Assembly: GCA_948442365.1 (NCBI GenBank)
Contig: CAOJRU010000002.1
Span: 39,471-103,470 of the forward strand
Direction of reading: 5' to 3'
DNA length: 64,000 bases
Source of the DNA: an uncultured Clostridium sp.
GTDB taxonomy: Bacteria; Bacillota; Clostridia; TANB77; CAG-508
Below are positions 56,728 through 64,000 of the stretch, one piece after another. Every line of letters begins with the position of its first letter. Within the stretch, counting starts at the first letter, position 1. Made by a program: the position numbers and the translations under genes. Under the pieces are notes generated by a model. That model did no database searches. It had not been told where the DNA came from and was given only the letters and a program-made list of their open reading frames with translations.

Positions 56728-57741
56728 CTATTTTTCAAACTCTTCTATCATTTTATCTACTGCTTTATTTTGAACGAATTTTTCTGCTTGTATAAGAGTA
56801 TATTCAAATAATAAACTGTCACTACTTCCATGTGCTTTTACTACTGGTTTCTTTACACCTAAAAATAAGGCTCCTCCATAGGATTTATAATCCATTGTTT
56901 TGGAAAATCTTTTAATAGCTGGTAATGCTGGTATCGCAAAAATCTTAGCTAACAAATTCTTAGTAAAACTTTCGGTTAAACTTTTCTTTACAAATTTTCC
57001 TAAACCTTCTGTGGTTTTTAAAAATACATTCCCTGTAAATCCATCAGCTACAATCGCATCTATTTTTCCAGAAAAAGCATCTCTTCCTTCTACATTTCCT
57101 ACAAAGTTAATATTCAATTCTTCTGATTTTTCTTTTAATAAATGATAGCTTTCTCGTACTAATTCATTCCCTTTTGTTTCTTCTGTTCCTATATTTAATA
57201 ATCCAATGGCTGGATTTTCAATTCCATATGTGTTTTTTAAATAAATGCTAGACATTTGAGCAAATTGTAATAAATTGATTGGCTTACAATTGGTATTAGA
57301 ACCTGCATCAATTAGTAGCAATTGGCTTTTGTAAGCTGGTAAAATTCCTGCTAAGGCTGGTCGATCGATCCCTTTTATTCTTCCTACCAATAAGGTTGCT
57401 CCTGTTAACAATGCTCCTGAATTTCCCGCAGAAATAAATACATCTCCTTCGTTTTCTTTTAGCATTTTGAAACCAACTACCATAGAAGAATCTTTCTTAT
57501 GTTTAATGGCTAAAGTTGGTGTATCTTCCATTTCTATTGTTTCTGTTGCATTTTTTATCTTAAGTCTATCTGATATTTCTTCCATCTCTTTTCCATAGAA
57601 TTCTTTTACTTTGCTACGTATTATTTCTTCTTTTCCTACTAAAATTACTTCTGCTTCTATTTTATGGATGGCATTGATAGCACCTTTGATGTTAGCATCA
57701 GGAGCATTATCGCCTCCCATAGCATCTAATAGTATCTTCAT
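56728..57741 (-). CDS. plsX: Phosphate acyltransferase PlsX
   Basis: 337 residues. MKILLDAMGGDNAPDANIKG is the family start; ISAGNSGALLTGATLLVGRI and VADGFTGNVFLKTTEG are conserved. Converts acyl-ACP to acyl-phosphate at the first step of phospholipid synthesis. Placed with acpP as in other Firmicutes. Confidence 0.97.
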   Translation of the reverse strand: MKILLDAMGGDNAPDANIKGAINAIHKIEAEVILVGKEEIIRSKVKEFYGKEMEEISDRLKIKNATETIEMEDTPTLAIKHKKDSSMVVGFKMLKENEGDVFISAGNSGALLTGATLLVGRIKGIDRPALAGILPAYKSQLLLIDAGSNTNCKPINLLQFAQMSSIYLKNTYGIENPAIGLLNIGTEETKGNELVRESYHLLKEKSEELNINFVGNVEGRDAFSGKIDAIVADGFTGNVFLKTTEGLGKFVKKSLTESFTKNLLAKIFAIPALPAIKRFSKTMDYKSYGGALFLGVKKPVVKAHGSSDSLLFEYTLIQAEKFVQNKAVDKMIEEFEK

Positions 57742-57918
57742 TTAACTTCCTCCTAAGTCTCGTCTATTCTATTATATTTTTAATATCTATATTTTATTAT
57801 TGTTTATAGAAAATTGCAAGTAATTTCATAAAAAAGATATTCTGGCAAGTTTGGGTGACGAATTTGGGACAGGTACACATTAGTCATAATTGTCTCAAAT
57901 TCATTAAAAATTCAAAAA

Positions 57919-57945
57919 AATGCCACTACTAAATGTAGCGACATT
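57919..57945 (-). terminator. Terminator of tuf
   Basis: Stem AATGCCACTAC / GTAGCGACATT with G-U pairs, followed by a run of U on the minus strand, about 22 bp past the stop. A GGGACAGGTACAC segment lies just beyond (57866). Confidence 0.7.
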
Positions 57946-57967
57946 TTTTATTAACTAATTATCTCTA

Positions 57968-59170
57968 TTAAGCTAAGATATCAGCAACGACACCTGAACC
58001 AACTGTTCTACCACCTTCACGAATAGCGAATCTTAATCCTTTTTCGATAGCGATAGGAGTGATTAATTCGATTGTCATTGATACGTTATCTCCTGGCATA
58101 ACCATTTCTGTTCCAGCTGCTAATTCAATAACACCTGTAACGTCTGTTGTTCTGAAATAGAATTGTGGTCTATATCCATTGAAGAATGGTGTATGTCTTC
58201 CACCTTCTTCTTTTGTTAATACATAAACTTCAGAAGTGAATTTTGTATGTGGGTTGATAGTTCCTGGTTTTGCAAGAACTTGCCCTCTTTCAATTTCTTT
58301 TCTGTCAATACCACGTAATAATGCTCCGATATTATCTCCAGCTTCTGCTTGATCTAATAATTTTCTGAACATTTCAACACCTGTGATAACAGTTTTCTTT
58401 CTTTCTTGTGATAATCCAACGATTTCAACTTCGTCAGAAACTTTTATGATTCCTCTTTCTACTCTACCTGTTGCAACTGTTCCACGTCCTGTGATCGTGA
58501 ATACGTCTTCAACTGGCATTAAGAATGGTTGATCTACTGGTCTTTCTGGTGTTGGGATGTAGCTATCAACTGCTTCCATTAATTCTTTCATTGGTTTATA
58601 AACTTCTTCATCTGGATTTGTTGATGAACTTTCTAATACTTTTAATGAAGATCCTTTTATGATTGGAATGTCATCTCCTGGGAAATCATATTCTGATAAT
58701 AGGTCTCTAACTTCCATTTCAACTAATTCTAATAATTCTGGATCGTCAACCATATCACATTTATTTAAGTATACAACGATGAATTTAACTCCAACTTGTC
58801 TAGCAAGTAAGATGTGCTCTCTTGTTTGTGGCATAGGTCCATCAGCTGCTGATACAACTAATACCGCACCATCCATTTGAGCTGCACCTGTGATCATGTT
58901 TTTAACATAGTCAGCATGTCCTGGACAGTCAACGTGTGCATAGTGTCTGTTTTCTGTTTCATATTCAACGTGTGCTGTGTTAATTGTGATTCCTCTTGCT
59001 TTTTCTTCTGGAGCACCATCGATTTGATCGTATGCTTCATATTGTGCTTTTCCTAATAATGATAAATATTTTGTAATAGCTGCTGTTGTTGTTGTTTTTC
59101 CATGGTCTACGTGACCAATTGTACCAATGTTAACATGTGGTTTGTTTCTTTCAAATTTTGCTTTTGCCAT
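57968..59170 (-). CDS. tuf: Elongation factor Tu
   Basis: 400 residues. [18 protein letters not shown] and NKCD mark the GTPase domain; the C-terminal domain ends with VADILA. Brings aminoacyl-tRNA to the ribosome. 205 bp downstream of fusA, last gene of the str operon. Confidence 0.98.
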   Translation of the reverse strand: MAKAKFERNKPHVNIGTIGHVDHGKTTTTAAITKYLSLLGKAQYEAYDQIDGAPEEKARGITINTAHVEYETENRHYAHVDCPGHADYVKNMITGAAQMDGAVLVVSAADGPMPQTREHILLARQVGVKFIVVYLNKCDMVDDPELLELVEMEVRDLLSEYDFPGDDIPIIKGSSLKVLESSSTNPDEEVYKPMKELMEAVDSYIPTPERPVDQPFLMPVEDVFTITGRGTVATGRVERGIIKVSDEVEIVGLSQERKKTVITGVEMFRKLLDQAEAGDNIGALLRGIDRKEIERGQVLAKPGTINPHTKFTSEVYVLTKEEGGRHTPFFNGYRPQFYFRTTDVTGVIELAAGTEMVMPGDNVSMTIELITPIAIEKGLRFAIREGGRTVGSGVVADILA

Positions 59171-59375
59171 TTGAAAATTCCTCCTTATTATTTTTTATTT
59201 TCTTTTAAATTTAATAACTTTTAATGTATAAGCATTTTATAACATTTTTACTAAAAAATCAAGTCTTTTTGATTTCTTTTTATTTTCTCAACTGAATTTA
59301 GAGTGAATTAAGTTAACTGTTAAGGCTTTGCCGATTACAGATAACTTATGCAAAATGCGTTAGCATTTTGTAACC

Positions 59376-61457
59376 TTAATCTTTTTTAACTCTTGAAGCA
59401 ACAATACCATCAAAAACTGACTTTGGAACTTCTTCATAATGAGAAGGTTCCATTGTATAAGTACCTCTACCTTGTGTTTTTGAACGTAAATCTGTTGCAT
59501 AACCAAACATTTCAGAAAGTGGTACAAAAGAGTGAATTTCTTGCATTCCATCTTCACTATCCATACCTTCCATTCTTCCACGTCTTGAGTTTATATCACC
59601 AATAACATCTCCCATGTATTCTTCTGGAACTGTTATTTCAACTTTCATAATAGGCTCTAAGATAACTGCTTTTGCTTGTTTACAACCTTCTTTGAAAGCC
59701 ATAGAAGCTGCAATTTTAAACGCCATTTCTGAAGAGTCAACTTCGTGGTAAGAACCATCTACTAAAGTAGCTTTGAAATCGATTACTGGGTAACCAGCTA
59801 AGATTCCGCTTTCTGCTGCTTCTCTCATACCTTGTTCAATTGGTTTGATGTATTCTTTTGGAACAGCTCCACCTACGATTTTACTTTCAAATTCAATTCC
59901 TTTACCTGGTTCTAATGGTTCCATTTCAAACCAAACGTCACCATATTGTCCTTTACCACCAGATTGACGAATAAATTTACCTTGTACTTTTACTTTGTTT
60001 CTGATTGTTTCTTTGTAAGCAACTTGTGGTTTACCTACATTACATTCTACCTTAAACTCTCTTTTTAATCTATCTACGATAATATCCAAGTGTAGTTCAC
60101 CCATACCTGCAATAATTGTTTGTCCTGTTTCTTGATTGGTATAAGCTTTAAAGGTTGGATCTTCTTCTGCTAATTTTCCTAAGGCAATTCCCATTTTTTC
60201 TTGAGCTGCTTTGTCTTTTGGCTCAATTGCAATATCAATAACTGGTTCTGGGAATTCCATTGATTCTAGTATAATTGGATGGTCTGGATCACATAGTGTA
60301 TTCCCTGTTGTAACATCTTTCATTCCAACTGCTGCTGCAATATCTCCAGCATATACTTTATCAATATCCTCTCTATGGTTTGAATGCATTTGAAGAATTC
60401 TTCCGATTCTTTCTTTTTTATCTTTACTAGAGTTTAATACGGTTGAACCAGATTCTAATGTTCCTGAATAAACTCTAAAGAAACATAATTTTCCAACAAA
60501 TGGGTCTGTTGCAATTTTAAATGCTAAAGCTGCAAATGGTTCGTTATCAGAAGTTTTAGCTTCTGTTTCTTCCCCTGTTAATGTTTCTCCTTTAATATGT
60601 GCTATGTCTGTTGGTGCTGGCATATAATCAATGATGGCATCTAATAATTCTTGAACTCCTTTATTTTTGTAAGAAGATCCACAGGTTACAGGCACGATTG
60701 TATTGGCAATAGTTCCTACACGTAATCCTTTCTTGATTTCTTCTTCTGAAAGTTCTCCTCCATCTAAATATTTCATCATTAATTCTTCGTCTTGTTCTGC
60801 TACTGATTCTACCATTTTACTATGGTATTCTTCAGCTAGCTCTTTCATATCATCTGGAATATCTGCTTCTTCGATTTCTTTTCCTAAATCATCTTTGTGT
60901 AAGAAAGCTCTCATTTTAATTAAGTCAATGATTCCTTTGAAGTTATCTTCTGCCCCAATTGGTAATTGAATTGGTACAGCATTTGCTTTTAATCTGTTTT
61001 TCAATTGGTCTACACAAAGCATGAAATTAGCTCCTGTAATATCCATTTTATTAACATATACCATTCTTGGTACATTGTATTTGTCAGCTTGTCTCCAAAC
61101 GGTTTCGGTTTGTGGTTGTACTCCACCTTTTGCAGCTAAAACAGTTACTGCTCCATCAAGAACTTTTAAAGATCTTTGTACTTCTACTGTAAAGTCAACG
61201 TGTCCTGGTGTATCAATAATATTGATTCTATTATTATTCCAAAAACAGGTTGTACAAGCAGATGTAATCGTAATACCTCTTTCTTGTTCTTGTGCCATCC
61301 AGTCCATAGTTGCTGCTCCTTCATGTGTCTCTCCTATTTTGTGAACTTTACCTGTGTAAAATAAAATTCTCTCTGTTGTTGTTGTTTTACCGGCATCAAT
61401 GTGTGCCATAATTCCTATATTTCTTGTTCTTTCTAATGGGTATTCTCTTCCTGCCAT
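59376..61457 (-). CDS. fusA: Elongation factor G
   Basis: 693 residues. [27 protein letters not shown] and NKMD in the G domain; domains III-V complete. Catalyses translocation. A 296-bp gap, largely a long hairpin, separates it from rpsG. A weak hairpin GCAAAATGC / GCATTTTG (about 59351-59370) follows its stop. Confidence 0.98.
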   Translation of the reverse strand: MAGREYPLERTRNIGIMAHIDAGKTTTTERILFYTGKVHKIGETHEGAATMDWMAQEQERGITITSACTTCFWNNNRINIIDTPGHVDFTVEVQRSLKVLDGAVTVLAAKGGVQPQTETVWRQADKYNVPRMVYVNKMDITGANFMLCVDQLKNRLKANAVPIQLPIGAEDNFKGIIDLIKMRAFLHKDDLGKEIEEADIPDDMKELAEEYHSKMVESVAEQDEELMMKYLDGGELSEEEIKKGLRVGTIANTIVPVTCGSSYKNKGVQELLDAIIDYMPAPTDIAHIKGETLTGEETEAKTSDNEPFAALAFKIATDPFVGKLCFFRVYSGTLESGSTVLNSSKDKKERIGRILQMHSNHREDIDKVYAGDIAAAVGMKDVTTGNTLCDPDHPIILESMEFPEPVIDIAIEPKDKAAQEKMGIALGKLAEEDPTFKAYTNQETGQTIIAGMGELHLDIIVDRLKREFKVECNVGKPQVAYKETIRNKVKVQGKFIRQSGGKGQYGDVWFEMEPLEPGKGIEFESKIVGGAVPKEYIKPIEQGMREAAESGILAGYPVIDFKATLVDGSYHEVDSSEMAFKIAASMAFKEGCKQAKAVILEPIMKVEITVPEEYMGDVIGDINSRRGRMEGMDSEDGMQEIHSFVPLSEMFGYATDLRSKTQGRGTYTMEPSHYEEVPKSVFDGIVASRVKKD

Positions 61458-61626
61458 TTTATTTATTTCCCCCTTTCGATTGTAAAATTTACTAAAATAG
61501 CCTTTAGCGTTTCAAACTTCACAAAAATATTTTCAATATACATACGTATTATTTCAAATATTTTTGTTCCTTTTCCTAGCTAAATTTCTAATTTATTAAA
61601 TTTTATCGCTTGTTTTATTTGAATTT

Positions 61627-61753
61627 AAATTTTGATTCGAAATGGTAAGATACAGATTTTTACTAAGTAATACTAGCTGAAGGCGTACGTTGGTACGTCG
61701 AAGTTTGGATTATCTTAGTAGAAATTTGTAGATTGCCTTTTCCAATCAAAATT

Positions 61754-61754
<1 letters not shown>
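61627..61754 (-). repeat. Long hairpin starting at the rpsG stop codon
   Basis: Two arms of about 62 nt: AAATTTTGATT outermost, CTACTAAG / TTACTAAG midway and GTAC at the tip closing on CAAC. It is in the rpsG-fusA gap and related to the element after rpsL. Confidence 0.65.
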
Positions 61755-62272
<518 letters not shown>

Positions 62273-62405
62273 CTAGGTACTCACAAGAAATTTATTTCTT
62301 GCGCATAGCACTTATATTATCTATTTAAAATTTAAGTACCTTAAATCTTAGATAAAATAACAAGCACTACTTTTTTAATTCTGTTGCTAATTGAATTTCA
62401 ATTTT

Positions 62406-62537
62406 AAAATTTTGATTAAAAAGTAATAAGATGTATATTTTTGCTATTTATTACAAGACAAAGGCATACGTTGGTACGTTAAGCTTTAAAATAAATAACG
62501 AAAATATGCAGATTGTTGCTTTTTATCAACTTTTTTT
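62406..62537 (-). repeat. Long hairpin starting at the rpsL stop codon
   Basis: Same plan as the element after rpsG: ~62-nt arms and an identical tip core (plus strand TACGTTGGTACGT), with arms that differ in sequence but still pair. It lies between rpsL and rpsG. Confidence 0.65.
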
Positions 62538-62949
62538 AGTTTTTAGGTTTTTTAGCCCCATACTTTGAACGCGCTTGCATTCTATCTTTAACACCTGCTG
62601 TATCTAAAGTTCCTCTGATGATGTGGTATCTAACACCTGGAAGGTCTTTTACCCTACCACCTCTGATTAATACAACACTGTGTTCTTGTAAGTTATGTCC
62701 TATACCTGGGATATAAGATGTAACTTCATAACCATTAGAAAGTCTAACTCTGGCAACTTTTCTTAATGCTGAGTTTGGCTTTTTAGGTGTAACTGTTTTT
62801 ACAACTGTACATACTCCTCTTTTTTGTGGTGCTCTATTATTTGTTAGTTTTTTGTTTTTAGAGTTCCATCCATGTTGAAGAGCTGGTGCTGTTGATTTTG
62901 TTTCTCCTGTTTTTCTTCCTTTTCTTACTAATTGATTAATTGTTGGCAC
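62536..62949 (-). CDS. rpsL: 30S ribosomal protein S12
   Basis: 137 residues from GTG 62949 with GGAGGTG 10 nt upstream. [18 protein letters not shown] is the conserved region around the streptomycin-resistance lysine, here wild-type KKPNS, and [10 protein letters not shown] follows. First gene of the str operon. Confidence 0.97.
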   Translation of the reverse strand: MPTINQLVRKGRKTGETKSTAPALQHGWNSKNKKLTNNRAPQKRGVCTVVKTVTPKKPNSALRKVARVRLSNGYEVTSYIPGIGHNLQEHSVVLIRGGRVKDLPGVRYHIIRGTLDTAGVKDRMQARSKYGAKKPKN

Positions 62950-63031
62950 TTAAATTTCACCTCCTATTTTTGACTTTTTTTCTTTTTAATTTGATATAAT
63001 ATTTTTGAATATTACGTCCTTAAAAAGTTTT

Positions 63032-63078
63032 AAACTGTTACGGAATTACACAATTCGTGTAATTTATAATAACAGTTT
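63032..63078 (-). promoter_or_regulatory. Leader hairpin of the str operon
   Basis: Nested stems AAACTGTTA / TAACAGTTT and AATTACAC / GTGTAATT, starting at the expected transcript start. It could protect the 5' end or control rpsL. Confidence 0.5.
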
Positions 63079-63080
63079 AT

Positions 63081-63109
63081 ATTGTATCATGATATGGCCG
63101 ATAAGTCAA
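63081..63109 (-). promoter_or_regulatory. Strong promoter of the str operon
   Basis: On the minus strand TTGACT (63104-63109), 17-bp spacer, TACAAT (63081-63086), close to the sigmaA consensus. Confidence 0.75.
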
Positions 63110-63110
63110 T

Positions 63111-63146
63111 AAAGAACTTGGAATTTTTTCATTTTCCAAGTTCTTT
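63111..63146 (-). terminator. Terminator of the gene at the right edge
   Basis: Stem AAAGAACTTGGAA / TTCCAAGTTCTTT, 13 perfect pairs, between the 63166 stop and the str promoter. Confidence 0.75.
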
Positions 63147-63165
63147 GTTTTTTATGATTTGACTA

Positions 63166-64000
63166 TTATAACTTTATTTCTTCATCGTCTTTACCAATTA
63201 CTGCGTCTGGTTTAAGTACTTCTACTTTTTGTTGTGCTTCCATAGCATTTGCTTCAAGATGACCATCTCTATTGTCATACTTATATTTTTCCATTTTTTC
63301 TTTCTTATAATCTTCTCTATTTGTTGCATGTTGTGTTCTTTTCTTTTGTTCTTCTTGCCTTGTTTTTACACCTTTACTATCTAATTGTTGCACTTTTTCA
63401 TTTTTTGGGAAAAATTTTCTATTTCGAATTTTATCTACAATTGTATTTTTCATTCTATCCCACAAACTTTTTTCACTAATTCCTGACAAAGAAGCTATAC
63501 CTAATTCTTTGGCCTTTCTTGCTAATCTTTTTTCTTTTAGATTTAACAAATTCCCCTGGTTAACATTAAATTTATACTCTACATGTACCCTTTCATTAAA
63601 TTCCTTAATACTTTCTTCCAAGCTTTTATCCTTTAATCCACTTCCTCTTATTATGCTTAAATAGTTCATAACAAGAGTATTGTCTTTATCATCTATCTCA
63701 TCTAAAGTTGAAAGTAAGGCCCAATCTATGTTCTTTATATTTTTTTTATCACCATAAAATCTACTGTTAATAGCATATTCTTCCATCAGTTCTTTTTTGT
63801 TTTTCACTTCCTCTTTATAAAACAAATTATTATCTTTTCCATTTATAAATATTTTATTTTCAAATATTTCTAAAACAATATTAACTTGTTGTTCCTGTTC
63901 TTGTTCTTCTTGTTTCTGTTGTTCAAATTTTCTTTTTTCCTCTCTCATTGCTTCTTCAATGGTTTCATCATAACGCTCTTGTTCTCTTTTTTCTCTACCT
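63166..64000 (-). CDS. Charged coiled-coil protein, N-terminus beyond window
   Basis: The frame stays open through the right edge (at least 278 residues). It starts with an Arg/Glu/Gln-rich coiled-coil (REEKRKFEQQKQEE), has a globular part (IDWALLSTLDEIDDKDNTLV) and ends in a basic Lys/Arg/Gln tail. No family recognised. It ends upstream of the str promoter, separated by a terminator, so it is a separate transcript. Confidence 0.55.
   Translation of the reverse strand, partial: GREKREQERYDETIEEAMREEKRKFEQQKQEEQEQEQQVNIVLEIFENKIFINGKDNNLFYKEEVKNKKELMEEYAINSRFYGDKKNIKNIDWALLSTLDEIDDKDNTLVMNYLSIIRGSGLKDKSLEESIKEFNERVHVEYKFNVNQGNLLNLKEKRLARKAKELGIASLSGISEKSLWDRMKNTIVDKIRNRKFFPKNEKVQQLDSKGVKTRQEEQKKRTQHATNREDYKKEKMEKYKYDNRDGHLEANAMEAQQKVEVLKPDAVIGKDDEEIKL

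Noticed and set aside
57847-57900. GGGACAGGTACAC segment near tuf as an IS end
   Set aside because: Single copy here, no partner end or transposase in the window.

Overview
The window is AT-rich DNA (about 30% G+C by eye) from a spore-forming, Gram-positive Firmicute, most likely an uncultured Clostridia member of the gut type. Evidence: Spo0A, a SpoIVFA/SpoIVFB-like pair, SpoVD-like penicillin-binding proteins, the min-rodA cluster, AAGGAGG ribosome binding sites and sortase-type surface proteins. Almost all genes lie on the minus strand.

Layout. 1-15,000: two giant secreted proteins (an NPCBM/discoidin protein cut by the window edge and a 2,906-residue M26-type zinc protease with an N-terminal LPKTG) flanking a SpoVD-like PBP. 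15,200-17,620: start of a dcw cluster (mraZ, rsmH, ftsL) with a promoter and MraZ boxes. 17,800-24,900: regulator, cell-wall hydrolase, sortase, rsmA, a second SpoVD-like PBP on the plus strand, an Rpn-like nuclease and a response regulator. 25,000-38,700: mnmA, a TSCPD protein, aspS, an HD-GYP protein, a MazF-like toxin, a GerS-like protein, dusB, rodA, minE, minD, a prepilin/FGE fusion, spoIVFB-like and spoIVFA-like genes. 38,760-45,600: accessory island of poorly known genes (DUF3883/nucleotidyltransferase fusion, possible pPIWI-associated nuclease, DUF6076, transglutaminase-like). 45,700-51,000: spo0A, a YigZ-like gene, a BaiN/HI0933-type flavoprotein, a charged membrane protein, a methionine gamma-lyase-like enzyme. 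51,100-56,240: thioester adhesin and a D,D-carboxypeptidase. 56,350-63,100: acpP, plsX and the str operon (rpsL-rpsG-fusA-tuf). The right edge holds a charged protein cut by the window.

The main discovery candidate is translational. Four housekeeping or developmental genes (rsmH, aspS, the spoIVFA-like M23 gene and the HI0933-type flavoprotein gene) are broken by a +1 frameshift, five sites in all. At every site the extra base is a C placed directly before a glycine codon GGA or GGT, creating an in-frame CGG codon. Dropping that C restores a full-length protein of normal family size and a conserved glycine. In the other roughly 19,000 codons of this window I found no in-frame CGG by eye, although the trinucleotide is common out of frame. 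This suggests CGG is unassigned in this lineage and acts as a programmed +1 frameshift signal (or CGGN is a four-base glycine codon). A systematic sequencing artefact is the main rival explanation.

Other structure: a 400-bp foldback element flanked by TA, a family of TTGCCAA...TTGGCAA palindromes sitting in gene junctions, and two related long hairpins that begin at the stop codons of rpsL and rpsG. I saw no rRNA, tRNA, CRISPR array, T-box or complete insertion sequence.
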